From Nocardioides luteus (GTDB lineage: Bacteria > Actinomycetota > Actinomycetes > Propionibacteriales > Nocardioidaceae): a stretch of 64,000 nt of DNA. How positions within the stretch are numbered: the stretch's first letter is position 1; the number at the start of each line of letters is the position of its first letter. Shown here piece after piece: positions 45,336 to 54,537 of this stretch. The notes under the pieces are model-generated. The model was not told the origin of the DNA and did no database searches. It saw nothing but the letters and a program-made list of their open reading frames with translations. The stretch lies in assembly GCF_014648595.1 (NCBI RefSeq), contig NZ_BMRK01000002.1, positions 1 through 64,000 of the forward strand, given 5' to 3'. Made by a program: the position numbers and the translations under genes.

Positions 45336-45592
45336 CTGGACGTTCCCCCGTCAGAAGTTCCACACCCCGCCGTGCGCCCCCCATGGCGCACGGCAAGGAG
45401 ACAACTCTACCCCCGACGTGCGGTTATGGGCACACGGGTGCCATCAGTCGACCGGCCCAGCGGACCGGCTGCCCGCCGACCCAACCCTCGACGTGGTCGA
45501 TGACCCCGAGGTCGATCTCGATCGTTCCGTCGGCGGGGACCCCGCTCTGCGCCTCCCGGAGTCGATTCGGCTGCGCTGCCTGTTTCCGGCCG

Positions 45593-46357
45593 CTACTTCT
45601 TCCGGGTCAGGAAGGCCGTCATCGCCTCACGGGCCTCGTCGGAGCCGAAGAGGCGAGCGGAGAGGGAGGCCATCTCCTCGCCACCGGCGTCGATGTGCTC
45701 GACCAGGCCACGCACCATCAGGCGCTTGGTCTCGCGCAGGCCCTGGGGCGATCCCTTGACCAGCGAGGAGGTGATGGCGGCGACCTCGTCGTCGAGGGAG
45801 TCGGCCGGGACGGCGGCGGTGAGGATGCCGATGCGGGCGGCCTCGGCGGCGTCGAACTTCTCGCCGGTGAGGAAGTAGCGCGACGCCGCGCGCGAGTCGA
45901 TCCGGGGCAGGATCGAGAGCGAGATCGCCGCGGGGGCGAGGCCGAGGCGGACCTCGGTGAGCGCGAACGAGACGGTGTCGGCGGCGACCGCGACGTCGGC
46001 GGCGGCGACCAGGCCGAGGCCCCCGGCGCGTACCGGACCCTGCACCTTCGCCACCACGGGCTTGGTCAGGGCGACGATGGTGCGCTGGAGACGGACGATC
46101 CCGCGGGTGCCCTCCTCCATCGGCACGGTCGCGGCTTCGGAGAGGTCGGCACCGGAGCAGAAGACGGTGCCGGTCGCCTGGAGCACGACGGCCTTCACGT
46201 CGGCGTCCTTGTCGGCGGAGTGCAGGGCGTCGAAGAGCTCGGTGACCAGCTGGCTCGAGAGCGCGTTGCGGTTGTGCGGCGAGTCGAGGGTGATCGTGGC
46301 GACGCCGTCGGCGACGTCGAGGTGGACGAGCTCAGCGGGGGTTTGCGCTTCAGTCAT
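45593..46357 (-). CDS. Enoyl-CoA hydratase/isomerase family protein
   Basis: This 254-residue crotonase-fold enzyme starts at ATG 46357. It has the oxyanion-hole segments (LDSPHNRNALSS; VFCSGADLSEA) and the second CoA-site region KVQGPVRAGGLGLVAAADVAVA. One usual catalytic Glu of the hydratase is not obvious in GLGLVAAADV, so it might be an isomerase or other crotonase. Its C-terminal trimerisation region (ETKRLMVRGL, EAMTAFLTRKK) is complete. It is divergent from the methyltransferase gene, whose start lies about 30 bases away. Confidence 0.88.
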   Translation of the reverse strand: MTEAQTPAELVHLDVADGVATITLDSPHNRNALSSQLVTELFDALHSADKDADVKAVVLQATGTVFCSGADLSEAATVPMEEGTRGIVRLQRTIVALTKPVVAKVQGPVRAGGLGLVAAADVAVAADTVSFALTEVRLGLAPAAISLSILPRIDSRAASRYFLTGEKFDAAEAARIGILTAAVPADSLDDEVAAITSSLVKGSPQGLRETKRLMVRGLVEHIDAGGEEMASLSARLFGSDEAREAMTAFLTRKK

Positions 46358-46388
46358 GGACCAAACCCTACGGTGGTTGACTGGTGGT

Positions 46389-46958
46389 GTGGACCGGGTC
46401 CGCGATGCATTCGCCGCGATCCCCCGGGACGGCTTCCTGCCTCCGGAGGAGCGCACCTACGCGGGCTTCGACCAGCCGCTCCCGATCGGCCGCGGACAGA
46501 CCAACTCGCAGCCGCGCACGGTCGCCGACATGCTGCATCTGCTCGAGGTCCGACCGGGCGACGAGGTGCTCGACGTCGGCTCCGGGTCGGGCTGGACGAC
46601 CGCGCTGCTCGCCCACCTGACCGGCCCCGAGGGCAGCGTCGTCGGGGTCGAGCTGGAACCGTCCCTCGTACGCTTCGGCCGCCACAACCTGGCAGCGACC
46701 GGGCAGCCCTGGGCACGCATCGAGAAGGCGAGGAACGGCGTCCTCGGGTGGCCCAAGAAGGCTCCGTACGACCGCATCCTCGTCTCCGCGGAGGCAGAGG
46801 CGATGCCGCGGGAACTGGTGGAGCAGCTGGCCGCGCCCGGCCAGATGGTGATCCCGGTCGCCGGGATGATGATGCTGGTCGAGCGCTCCGCGACCGGGCA
46901 GGCGCGACTCAGCAGCCACGGCTGGTATCGCTTCGTACCGCTGCGCCGGAAGGCTTAG
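46389..46958 (+). CDS. Protein-L-isoaspartate O-methyltransferase-like protein
   Basis: This 189-residue SAM-dependent methyltransferase has the PCMT N-terminal pattern (RVRDAFAAIPRDGFLPPEERTYAGFDQPLPIGRGQTNSQP), motif I LDVGSGSGWTTALLAHL and an acidic loop VVGVELEPSLV. PCMT proteins repair isoaspartyl damage in proteins. I chose GTG 46389; ATG 46356 would add 11 residues and overlap the divergent hydratase start codon. It ends by overlapping the YihY gene by 4 bases, tail to tail. Confidence 0.85.
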   Translation: MDRVRDAFAAIPRDGFLPPEERTYAGFDQPLPIGRGQTNSQPRTVADMLHLLEVRPGDEVLDVGSGSGWTTALLAHLTGPEGSVVGVELEPSLVRFGRHNLAATGQPWARIEKARNGVLGWPKKAPYDRILVSAEAEAMPRELVEQLAAPGQMVIPVAGMMMLVERSATGQARLSSHGWYRFVPLRRKA

Positions 46959-48151
46959 GGCTTCGCCTGTCTCGCAGGTCTCGTCCGCTTCGTCTCCTTC
47001 GCCGGCTCAGGCTGCTTCGGCTCCTCGTCGGGATGAGGCAGTGCGCGCAGCTTGCCCGGCGGCACCGGGGGCGGTGGCTTGGTCGGCGGCAGCGGCCGGC
47101 TGAACTCGTCACGCCGACGGATCTGCCGCGCGGTCTTGCGCAGCCAGGACGGGTCCATGACGATCTCGTGGGTGTCGCCGTCGGGCCCGTCGAAGCTGAC
47201 CGCGACGGTCTCGAAGCCCTTGTGGCGCTGCATCAGCGCATAGCTGGCGTACGCCCGCCGGTCGGCCTCGGTGAGGAGGACGTCGTCGGTGAAGAGGGTG
47301 AGCAGCGCGCGCGGCCACAGGTGGCGGGAGTAGACGACGTTGACCTCGATCGAGATCACCACCATCAGCGCGGCGATGTAGAGGAAGGCGACCAGACCGA
47401 GGACCAGGGCGAAGGTCTGGTTCATCCCGTTGGTGGCGGCGAGCACGTGCTGGACGAACTCGGCGCCGAAGTACTGCAGCACCTGCCACAGCAGCGCGAA
47501 CGTGAACGCGCCGGGCAGGGCGTGGGAGAGCGCGTGATCGCGAGTCGTGGCCATCCGGAAGACGACGCACAGCATGCCGGTGACGATGCCGACCGTGCCG
47601 AGGATGACCAGCCAGTAGCCGACGTCGACCGCCTTGAACCCGAGGAAGTCGGTGCGGCTCAGCACCAGCGAGAGCGAGGTGACCGAGAGGATCGCCAGGC
47701 CGCCGGTGGCGAGCATCAGCAGCGACCGCACCCGCAGCAGGATCGGGTTGGGACGGCTGTTGCGCGGCACCGACCACGCGGTGTTGACGGCGTTCTGCAT
47801 CGACAGACCGAGGCCGAGCGCACCGTAGAGGGCCGCCAGACCACCGACGATGATCGCGCTGGTCGACCCGGTCAGCTCCTTGCGGCCGAGCTGGTCACCG
47901 ATGATCGGGAACTGCGCCAGCGCGGTGTCGAGCACCGCCTCCTGCAGCTTCGGGTCGCCCTCGAGCACGAAGCCGAGGATCGAGGAGGCGAGCAGCAGGA
48001 TCGGGAAGACCGCGACGAAGGCGTAATAGGTGATGATGGCCGCCAGGTTGTTGCCCTGGTCCTCGTAGAACTTGTAGATGACGGCCAGCGGGAACGCCAC
48101 CGGCGGGAACCGGCGCTGAGCCCGATCCATCGCCTTCGCTGCTCCAGCCAC
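46955..48151 (-). CDS. YihY/BrkB-family membrane protein
   Basis: This 398-residue protein has six predicted helices of the YihY/BrkB family (NNLAAIITYYAFVAVFPILLLASSILGFVL; ATTRDHALSHALPGAFTFALLWQVLQYFG; VLGLVAFLYIAALMVVISIEVN), followed by a charged cytoplasmic tail of about 120 residues with Pro-rich and basic parts (KPPPPVPPGKL, TKRTRPARQAKP). The function of the family is not settled; it is not an RNase BN. The start is GTG 48151. Confidence 0.9.
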   Translation of the reverse strand: MAGAAKAMDRAQRRFPPVAFPLAVIYKFYEDQGNNLAAIITYYAFVAVFPILLLASSILGFVLEGDPKLQEAVLDTALAQFPIIGDQLGRKELTGSTSAIIVGGLAALYGALGLGLSMQNAVNTAWSVPRNSRPNPILLRVRSLLMLATGGLAILSVTSLSLVLSRTDFLGFKAVDVGYWLVILGTVGIVTGMLCVVFRMATTRDHALSHALPGAFTFALLWQVLQYFGAEFVQHVLAATNGMNQTFALVLGLVAFLYIAALMVVISIEVNVVYSRHLWPRALLTLFTDDVLLTEADRRAYASYALMQRHKGFETVAVSFDGPDGDTHEIVMDPSWLRKTARQIRRRDEFSRPLPPTKPPPPVPPGKLRALPHPDEEPKQPEPAKETKRTRPARQAKP

Positions 48152-48238
48152 AAGGGTCAGGCTAACCCCTGCCCGACCCGATAGATTGAACGTCGGTCAG
48201 GTCAGCAGGTCACCACACTCGAGGAGATGACCCCCCAG

Positions 48239-48823
48239 ATGTCCAACTTCGGCCCGCCCTCGGGCCCCCCGCCCGGTCCCCCGACCGGGCCGCCTCCAGG
48301 TGCACCGCAGGGCCCGCCGCAGGGCCCCCCGCCGGGCACGAGCCAGCAGCCCCAGTCGCCGCCCTGGGCACAGCAGGCGTACGTCCCCAGCGGCCCGCCG
48401 CTCGCGACCTGGGGCCGCCGGGCGTGCGCTGCCCTGATCGACGCGGCGCTGCTGGTGCCGTTCTACCTGGTCGCCGGCGTCGGTGGCGGGCTGGCGCAGG
48501 AGTCGGGCTTCTTCGTGACCGCCTTCGGCCTCCTGGTCACCCTGGTCGGCTGGGTCGGTCTCGTCGGTTTCGCGGTGTGGAACCACGTGCTCAAGCAGGG
48601 CCGCACGGGCTACACCCTCGGCAAGTCGGTCATCGGGATCAAGCTGGTCAAGCAGGATTCCTCAGCCGTGCTCGGCGCTCCGACGGCGCTGGTCCGTCAG
48701 CTGCTCCACGTGCTCGACGGCTTCTGCTTCGTCGGCTACCTGTGGCCGCTGCTGGACGACAAGCGGCAGACCTTCGCCGACAAGATCATCAGCACCCTGG
48801 TCGTCGTCGAGCCGCGCTCCTAG
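48239..48823 (+). CDS. RDD-family membrane protein, tandem copy 1
   Basis: This 194-residue protein has a Gly/Pro-rich N-terminus (SNFGPPSGPPPGPPTGPPPG) and an RDD domain (about 60-190) with two to three helices and the conserved Arg and Asp-rich motifs (WGRRACAALIDAALLVPFYL; TLGKSVIGIKLVKQD; DDKRQTFADKIISTLVVVEPRS). ATG 48239 was chosen because its neighbour copy begins MSNYG in the same way; ATG 48227 is directly against the ribosome site. The role is unknown. Confidence 0.85.
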   Translation: MSNFGPPSGPPPGPPTGPPPGAPQGPPQGPPPGTSQQPQSPPWAQQAYVPSGPPLATWGRRACAALIDAALLVPFYLVAGVGGGLAQESGFFVTAFGLLVTLVGWVGLVGFAVWNHVLKQGRTGYTLGKSVIGIKLVKQDSSAVLGAPTALVRQLLHVLDGFCFVGYLWPLLDDKRQTFADKIISTLVVVEPRS

Positions 48824-48883
48824 ACCCGGACGGCACGGGCGTGTGCGCTTACTTTTGCGCCGCGATGTGGCCATACTCCCCCC

Positions 48884-49555
48884 ATGTCTAACTACGGCCC
48901 GCCTCCCGGCGCCCCGCAGGACCCCTCCGGTCAGCCCACACCCCCGCCCCCGCCCGCGCCGCCTGCCTACGGTCAGCCCAGCGCACCGCCGCCTCCCGCT
49001 CAGGGCTATGGCGCAGCTCCCGGTGGCTACGGCACGGTGCCGGCCGGCTACGGCGCCCCGACCCCGCCGTACGCCTCCTGGGGCTCGCGCGTCGGTGCCG
49101 CGATCATCGACGGCCTGTGCGGTGCCGTGGCGATGATCCCGTTCTGGGTCGGCTACGGCCTCTTCATCGGCGGCGCCGCCGCGGGCAGCTCGGAGTACGA
49201 CCCGGTGACCGGCGTGTACACCCCCGGTGAGCCCAACGGAGCGCTGCTGGCCATCGGCGGGATCCTCGCGTTCCTCGGCTTCCTGCTCGGCCTCGCGTTC
49301 CTCTTCTGGAACTACGGCCTGAAGCAGGGCAAGACCGGCTACTCGATCGGCAAGGGCGTCCTCGGCATCAAGGTCGTCAAGGAGGCCGACGGCCAGGTCC
49401 TCGGCACCTGGTTCTCGATCGGGCGGTTCTTCGTCCACTACCTCGACCAGCTCCCCTGCTACCTCGGCTACCTGTGGCCGCTGTGGGACGACAAGCGGCA
49501 GACCTTCGCCGACAAGATCCTCAGCACCATCGTGGTCAACGAGCCGAAGCAGTAA
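48884..49555 (+). CDS. RDD-family membrane protein, tandem copy 2
   Basis: This 223-residue paralogue of the preceding gene has a Pro/Gly/Tyr-rich N-terminal region (about 1-60) and an RDD domain (WGSRVGAAIIDGLCGAVAMIPFWVG; KTGYSIGKGVLGIKVVKEAD; DDKRQTFADKILSTIVVNEPKQ). The ends of the two proteins are nearly the same, which shows local duplication. The unstructured front may bind a partner or the cell wall. A strong terminator follows. Confidence 0.87.
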   Translation: MSNYGPPPGAPQDPSGQPTPPPPPAPPAYGQPSAPPPPAQGYGAAPGGYGTVPAGYGAPTPPYASWGSRVGAAIIDGLCGAVAMIPFWVGYGLFIGGAAAGSSEYDPVTGVYTPGEPNGALLAIGGILAFLGFLLGLAFLFWNYGLKQGKTGYSIGKGVLGIKVVKEADGQVLGTWFSIGRFFVHYLDQLPCYLGYLWPLWDDKRQTFADKILSTIVVNEPKQ

Positions 49556-49572
49556 CAGGGAAAGACGTACGA

Positions 49573-49604
49573 ACAGGGCCGGTCGCGAGCGCGACCGGCC
49601 CTGT
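49573..49604 (+). terminator. Strong intrinsic terminator after the RDD pair
   Basis: ACAGGGCCGGTCGCG and CGCGACCGGCCCTGT are perfect 15-base inverted arms with AG between them, 17 bases after the stop. It faces the convergent end of the acyl-CoA dehydrogenase gene and can act in both directions. Confidence 0.85.
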
Positions 49605-49610
49605 CTCGTG

Positions 49611-49634
49611 GGGGTCTCGACAAGCTCGACCACC
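49611..49634. repeat. Short REP-type half element
   Basis: GGGGTCTCGACAAGCTCGAC followed by CACC is a short copy of the unit also seen at 29532, 50836 and 51820, here just past the end of the dehydrogenase gene. Confidence 0.7.
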
Positions 49635-49639
49635 GGCGA

Positions 49640-50821
49640 TCAGTAGGACTTGGGGAGTCCCAGGGTGTGCATGGCGATGTAGTTGAGGATCATCTCCCGG
49701 CTGACCGGGGCGATCCGGCCGAGCCGGGCGGCGACCAGCTGGTTGGCCAGCCCGTACTCCACCGTCAGGCCGTTGCCGCCGTGGGTGTGGACCGCGACGT
49801 CGGTGGCGTTGCAGGCGACCTCGCCGGCGGCGTACTTGGCCATGTTGGCGTACTCGCCGGCACCGGCGTCGTCACCGGCGTCGTAGAGCGCGGCGGCCTT
49901 CTGCCAGAGCAGGCGGGCCTGCTCGAGCTCGATCTTCACCTTCGCGAGCGGGTGCGCGATGCCTTGGTGGGAGCCGATCGGGGCGTCCTTCCAGACCGAC
50001 CGGGTCGAGGCGTACTCGACCGCCTTCCCGAGCGCGTAGCGCGCCATCCCGGCCGAGAGGGCGGCGCCCATGATCCGCTCGGGGTTGAGGCCGGCGAAGA
50101 GCTGCCAGATGCCGCCGTCCTCGTCGCCGACGAGGGCGTCCGCGGGGAGGCGTACGTCGTCGATGAAGAGGGTGAACTGCTTCTCCGGCGCCTCCCAGGC
50201 CATCGGGATCACCTGCTTGGTGAAGCCCTCGGAGTCGGTCGGCACCACGAAGAGGGCCGGCTTGAGCTTCCCGGTCTTGGCGTCCTCCGTGCGGGCGACG
50301 ATGAGGACCGAGTCGGCCTCGTCGACACCGGAGATGAACGTCTTCTGACCGTTCAGCACCCAGCTGTCGCCGTCACGCTTGGCGGTGGTGGTGATCTTGT
50401 GGGAGTTGGAGCCGGCGTCGGCCTCGGTGATGCCGAAGGCCATCAGCAGCGACCCGTCGGCGATCGACGGCAGCCAGCGCTTCTTCTGCTCCTCGGTGCC
50501 GCAGCGGCCGATGATGCTGCCGCAGATCGCCGGGCTGACGACCATCATCAGCAGCGGCGCGCCTGCGGTCGCGGCCTCCTCGAGCACGGCGGCGAGGTCG
50601 CTCATGCCGCCGCCACCGCCGCCGTACTCCTCGGCGATGTTGACGCCGAGGAACCCGTTGCGGCCCATCTCGAGCCACATCTCGGTCATCTTGCCGCCCT
50701 CGCGGGCCTGCTTGGCGACGAAGTCGTGACCGTATTTCCCGGCCAGCTTCGCCACCGCCTCGCGCAGCGCGATCCGCTCCTCGGGCTCGGTGAACGGGCT
50801 TGGCGCAGTGGGGTTGCTCAT
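49640..50821 (-). CDS. Acyl-CoA dehydrogenase, second in the catabolic operon
   Basis: This 393-residue flavoenzyme catalyses alpha-beta oxidation of an acyl-CoA. It has the flavin-contact motif FGITEADAGSNSHKITTTAKRDGDSWVLNGQKTFIS and the C-terminal region TRSVWKDAPIGSHQGIAHPLAKV and CNATDVAVHTHGGNGLT. It is the last gene of a coupled minus-strand operon and overlaps the carboxylase gene by 4 bases. Its partner and pathway context suggest a branched-chain or isoprenoid acyl-CoA as substrate. Confidence 0.9.
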   Translation of the reverse strand: MSNPTAPSPFTEPEERIALREAVAKLAGKYGHDFVAKQAREGGKMTEMWLEMGRNGFLGVNIAEEYGGGGGGMSDLAAVLEEAATAGAPLLMMVVSPAICGSIIGRCGTEEQKKRWLPSIADGSLLMAFGITEADAGSNSHKITTTAKRDGDSWVLNGQKTFISGVDEADSVLIVARTEDAKTGKLKPALFVVPTDSEGFTKQVIPMAWEAPEKQFTLFIDDVRLPADALVGDEDGGIWQLFAGLNPERIMGAALSAGMARYALGKAVEYASTRSVWKDAPIGSHQGIAHPLAKVKIELEQARLLWQKAAALYDAGDDAGAGEYANMAKYAAGEVACNATDVAVHTHGGNGLTVEYGLANQLVAARLGRIAPVSREMILNYIAMHTLGLPKSY

Positions 50822-52785
50822 GCTGTTTCCTCCTTGGTGGTCTCGACAGGCTCGACCACCGACTCGACCGACTCGACCACCGCGAGCACCTCGTCGGCGG
50901 CGACCTGGTCTCCGGGCTTGACGTTGATCTGGGTGAGTACGCCGTCGGTCGGCGCGGTCACGGTGTGCTGCATCTTCATCGCCTCGAGCACCAGCAGCGG
51001 CTGGCCCTCGGTGACGTCCTGGTCGATCTCGGCCAGCACGCTGATGACGGAGCCCGGCATCGGCGCCAGCAGGCTTCCGGGCTGCGTCTGCAGGGCCGGG
51101 TCGGTGAACCGCGGCCGACGCTTCAGCGCGGTGTGGCCGAAGGCCGAGTCGACGTCGACGCTCGCGCCGTCGATGGAGACGGTGTAGCCGGTGCGCAGCC
51201 CGTCCTTCTCGAGGACGACGGTGTCCCGGCCGGAGCCGTCCCCGGTGGCGGAGACGACCTCGAAGCCCTCGACGGCCTGACCCTCGATGACATAGCCGTC
51301 ACGGGTGCCACGCCACTCCACCACGATGCCGTCCTCGGAGCCGTCCTCGAAGACGGTCCGCTGCGGCTGGTTGGGGACGTTGCGCCAGGCGACCGGGATG
51401 CCCGGTCGGCGGGTGCGCTCGGCGAGGGCGATCGCTGCCGCGACGGGAGCACCGGGGTCCTCCGTCGTCGAAAGAAATGCCTCTTTCGCGAGCAAGGAGG
51501 TGGTGACCTCGCCGCTGCGGAACGCGTCGGAGCCGAGGATGCCGATCAGCTGCTCCCGGTTGGTCACCAGCCCGTGGATCCTGGCCGTACGCAGCACCGA
51601 GCTCAGCCGCCGGATCGCCGCGTCGCGCGTGGGCGCGTGCACGATCACCTTGGCCAGCATCGCGTCGTAGAAGGTGCTGACCTCCGAGCCGGAGGTGTAA
51701 CCGGCATCAATCCGAGCGTCGCCGGAGAACTCCAGCGCAGTCAGCGTCCCCGACTGCGGCTGGTAGTCCGCCGTCGGATCCTCCGCATACAACCGCACCT
51801 CGATCGCATGTCCGTCAACGGAGGTCGAGCCTGTCGAGACCCCGCCCAGCGCACCAACCCCGTTTTCAGCCACAGCGACCTGCAGCTCCACGAGATCCAC
51901 CCCGTGCACCAGCTCGGTCACCGGGTGCTCGACCTGCAGCCGGGTGTTCATCTCCAGGAACCAGAACCGCTCCGAAGCAGCGTCGTAGAGGAACTCGACG
52001 GTCCCCGCCCCTCGATAGTCGATCGCCGCGGCGGCGTTGCGGGCCGCCTCGTGCAGCGCGGACCGGACCGAGTCCGGCAGCAGCGGAGCCGGCGACTCCT
52101 CGACGACCTTCTGGTGACGGCGCTGCACCGAGCAGTCCCGCTCACCGAAGACGGCGACGTTGCCGGCACCGTCACCGACGACCTGGACCTCGACGTGACG
52201 GCCGGCTTCGACGTACGGCTCGACGAAGACGGTGCCGTCGCCGAAGGCCGACTTGGCCTCGGCCTCGGCGGCGGCGACCTCGGCTTCGAGCGCGTCGAGG
52301 GTGCGGACGATCCGCATCCCTCGCCCACCACCGCCGGCGGAGGCCTTGACCAGCAGCGGCAGGTCGGACTCGGCCGGGGAGGCGGGCGCCTCGAGCACCG
52401 GTACGCCGGCGGAGGCCATGATCTTCTTGGCCTCGATCTTGGAGCCCATCTTCTCGATCGACTCCGGAGCCGGACCGATCCAGGTCAGACCGGCCGCCTC
52501 GACGGCGCGGGCGAAGTCGGCGTTCTCCGAGAGGAACCCGTAGCCCGGGTGGATCGCGTCGGCACCGGCCACCTTCGCCGCCTCGATGACGAGGGCGGAG
52601 CGGAGGTAGGTGTCCGCGGGCGCGTTGCCGGGGAGGCGTACGGCGTGGTCGGCCTCCGCCACGAACGGCAGGTCGGCGTCGGCGTCGGAGTGGACCGCGA
52701 CGGTCTCGATGCCGAGCTTGCGGGCGGTACGGAAGACGCGGGAGGCGATCTCGGCGCGGTTCGCGACCAGAATTCGGTTGATCAT
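50818..52785 (-). CDS. Acyl-CoA carboxylase alpha subunit (biotin carboxylase + BCCP)
   Basis: This 655-residue subunit carboxylates its own biotin. The N-terminal biotin carboxylase part (about 1-445) contains NRILVANRAEIASRVFRTA, the ATP-binding VKASAGGGGRGMR, ERDCSVQRRHQKVVEESPAP and EMNTRLQVEHPVTE. The C-terminal BCCP domain carries EAMKMQHTV with biotinyl lysine K604. I chose ATG 52785 for its ribosome site AAAGGA. Two short palindromic elements enter the frame: residues about 314-322 (VSTGSTSVDG) and the C-terminal tail (VVEPVETTKEETA). The first is at a variable loop and the second is after the domain. Confidence 0.92.
   Translation of the reverse strand: MINRILVANRAEIASRVFRTARKLGIETVAVHSDADADLPFVAEADHAVRLPGNAPADTYLRSALVIEAAKVAGADAIHPGYGFLSENADFARAVEAAGLTWIGPAPESIEKMGSKIEAKKIMASAGVPVLEAPASPAESDLPLLVKASAGGGGRGMRIVRTLDALEAEVAAAEAEAKSAFGDGTVFVEPYVEAGRHVEVQVVGDGAGNVAVFGERDCSVQRRHQKVVEESPAPLLPDSVRSALHEAARNAAAAIDYRGAGTVEFLYDAASERFWFLEMNTRLQVEHPVTELVHGVDLVELQVAVAENGVGALGGVSTGSTSVDGHAIEVRLYAEDPTADYQPQSGTLTALEFSGDARIDAGYTSGSEVSTFYDAMLAKVIVHAPTRDAAIRRLSSVLRTARIHGLVTNREQLIGILGSDAFRSGEVTTSLLAKEAFLSTTEDPGAPVAAAIALAERTRRPGIPVAWRNVPNQPQRTVFEDGSEDGIVVEWRGTRDGYVIEGQAVEGFEVVSATGDGSGRDTVVLEKDGLRTGYTVSIDGASVDVDSAFGHTALKRRPRFTDPALQTQPGSLLAPMPGSVISVLAEIDQDVTEGQPLLVLEAMKMQHTVTAPTDGVLTQINVKPGDQVAADEVLAVVESVESVVEPVETTKEETA
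50836..50860. repeat. REP-type element inside carboxylase C-terminus
   Basis: GGTGGTCTCGACAGGCTCGA followed by CCACC is the short palindromic unit read in frame near the end of the biotin carboxylase gene, encoding VVEPVETT. Confidence 0.75.
51820..51846. repeat. REP-type element inside carboxylase domain
   Basis: GGAGGTCGAGCCTGTCGAGA followed by CCCCGCC is the same unit in the other orientation, read in frame as GGVSTGSTS. Confidence 0.65.
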
Positions 52786-52798
52786 GAGCATTTCCTTT

Positions 52799-52900
52799 CG
52801 CTGGTCGAGCCGCCGGAGCCGCAAGGCGGAGGCGCGTCGAGACCAACAGAGTCGACTGTGTTGGTCTCGACACCGCTCGCTGCGCTCGCGGGCTCGACCG
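52799..52900. repeat. REP-type palindromic element, long copy 3
   Basis: Outer arms CGCTGGTCGAGCC (52799-52811) and GGCTCGACCGAC (52891-52902, imperfect) enclose inner arms CGTCGAGACCAACA (52835) and GTGTTGGTCTCGACAC (52858-52873). It lies between the beta and alpha carboxylase genes of one operon, so the polycistronic RNA must carry this hairpin. Confidence 0.88.
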
Positions 52901-52911
52901 ACGGGGGCTGG

Positions 52912-54537
52912 TCACACACGGAAGACGCCAAAGTTCATCGCCCCCTCGATCTCCTGAGTCGCGATGGCGGAGAGGCAGAGGCCGAGGACGGTGCGGGTGT
53001 CGCGCGGGTCGATGACCCCGTCGTCATAGCCGAGACCGCTCAGGAAGAACGGCAGCGACTGCTCCTCGACCATCCCCTCGACCATGTCCTTGACGCCCTT
53101 GAACCCCTCGGCGTCGAAGACCTCGCCCTTCTTCTCGGCGGACTCGCGCGCGACGATCTCCATCACGCCGGCCAGCTGCTGCGGTCCCATGACCGCGGAC
53201 TTGGCGGACGGCCAGGTGAAGAGGAAGCGGGGGTCGTACGCCCGGCCGTTCATGCCGTAGTTGCCGGCTCCGTAGCTCGCGCCCATGATCACGGTCAGGT
53301 GCGGCACGGTGGAGTTGGAGACCGCGTTGATCATCAGCGCACCGTGCTTGATGATGCCGCCCTGCTCGTACTCCGTGCCGACCATGTAGCCGGTGGTGTT
53401 GTGCAGGAACAGCAGCGGGGTGTCCTTCTGGTTGGCGAGCTGGATGAACTGCGCCGCCTTCTGGGCCTCCTCGCTCATCAGGACGCCGCGGGCGTTGGCG
53501 AGGATGCCGATCTCGCGGCCGTGCAGCCGCGCCCAGCCGACGCAGAGCGAGGTGCCGTAGAGCGGTTTGAACTCGTCGAAGGCCTGATCGCCGTTCGTGT
53601 TCCCCGGGCCGACGCCGTCGACGATCCGCAGGATCGCCTCGCGCGGGTCGAACGGCTCCTTGAGGTCGGTCGGGATCAGGTCGAGCAGACCGTCGGGGTC
53701 GAGGTCGGGCTCGTGGAACGGCTTCGGCTCGGGGCCGCGCTTGCGCCAGTTGAGGCGGGCGACGACGCGGCGCGCCTGCCGGATGGCGTCGTGCTCGTCG
53801 ACGGCGAGGAAGTCGGAGGAGCCGGAGATGCGCGAGTGCATCTCGGCACCGCCCAGCGACTCGTCGTCGGTGTCCTCACCGGTCGCCATCTTCACCAGGG
53901 GCGGGCCGGCCAGGAAGACCTTCGCCTGCTCCTTGACCATGATCACGTAGTCGCTCATGCCGGGGACGTACGCACCACCCGCTGTGGAGTTGCCGAAGAC
54001 GACCGAGATGCTCGGCTGCTTGCGGGCGGAGGCCCGGGTGAGGTCCCGGAAGCCCTTGCCGCCCGGGATGAAGATGTCCTTCTGGGTGGGCAGGTCGGCG
54101 CCGCCGGACTCGGTCAGGTTGATCGTCGGCAGGCCGTTCTTCTCGGCGATCTCGGCCGCACGGAACGAGCGCTTGAGGGAGTAGGGGTTGAGCGCCCCGC
54201 CCTTCACCGTCGGGTCGTTGGCGACGATCATGCACTCGACACCCTCGACCACACCGATGCCGGTGATGATCGACCCACCGACCGGGAAGTCGCTGCCCCA
54301 GCCGATCAGCGGCTGGGTCTCCAGGAACGGGCTGCCCTCGTCGAGCAGCAGCTCGATCCGCTCGCGCGCGAGCAGCTTGCCGCGGGCCTGGTGGCGCTGG
54401 ATGTACTTCTCGCCACCGCCGGCGGCGGCCTTCGCGTGCTCGGCGTCGAGCGCCGCGATCTTCTCCAGCATCGCGCTGCGGCGATCCTGGGGCTCGGGCT
54501 GGGCGGCGTTGTCGAGACCCTCTTCGGTAACGGTCAT
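52912..54537 (-). CDS. Acyl-CoA carboxylase beta subunit (carboxyltransferase)
   Basis: This 541-residue subunit moves the carboxyl group from biotin to the acyl-CoA. It has the two crotonase-like halves, with MIVANDPTVKGGALNPYSLKRSFRAAEIAEKN, FGNSTAGGAYVPGMSDYVIMV, the second-half IGILANARGVLMSEEAQKAAQFI and HNTTGYMVGTEYEQGGIIKHGA. The sequence is closest in type to methylcrotonyl/geranyl-CoA carboxylase beta chains. It pairs with the alpha subunit encoded downstream beyond a palindromic element. Confidence 0.93.
   Translation of the reverse strand: MTVTEEGLDNAAQPEPQDRRSAMLEKIAALDAEHAKAAAGGGEKYIQRHQARGKLLARERIELLLDEGSPFLETQPLIGWGSDFPVGGSIITGIGVVEGVECMIVANDPTVKGGALNPYSLKRSFRAAEIAEKNGLPTINLTESGGADLPTQKDIFIPGGKGFRDLTRASARKQPSISVVFGNSTAGGAYVPGMSDYVIMVKEQAKVFLAGPPLVKMATGEDTDDESLGGAEMHSRISGSSDFLAVDEHDAIRQARRVVARLNWRKRGPEPKPFHEPDLDPDGLLDLIPTDLKEPFDPREAILRIVDGVGPGNTNGDQAFDEFKPLYGTSLCVGWARLHGREIGILANARGVLMSEEAQKAAQFIQLANQKDTPLLFLHNTTGYMVGTEYEQGGIIKHGALMINAVSNSTVPHLTVIMGASYGAGNYGMNGRAYDPRFLFTWPSAKSAVMGPQQLAGVMEIVARESAEKKGEVFDAEGFKGVKDMVEGMVEEQSLPFFLSGLGYDDGVIDPRDTRTVLGLCLSAIATQEIEGAMNFGVFRV

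Noticed and set aside
45424-45592. Minus-strand stretch after the hydratase stop that reads GTIEIDLGVIDHVEGWVGGQ and ends at 45424
   Set aside because: It looks protein-like, but I find no start codon with a ribosome site, so it may be a gene remnant; I could not identify it.
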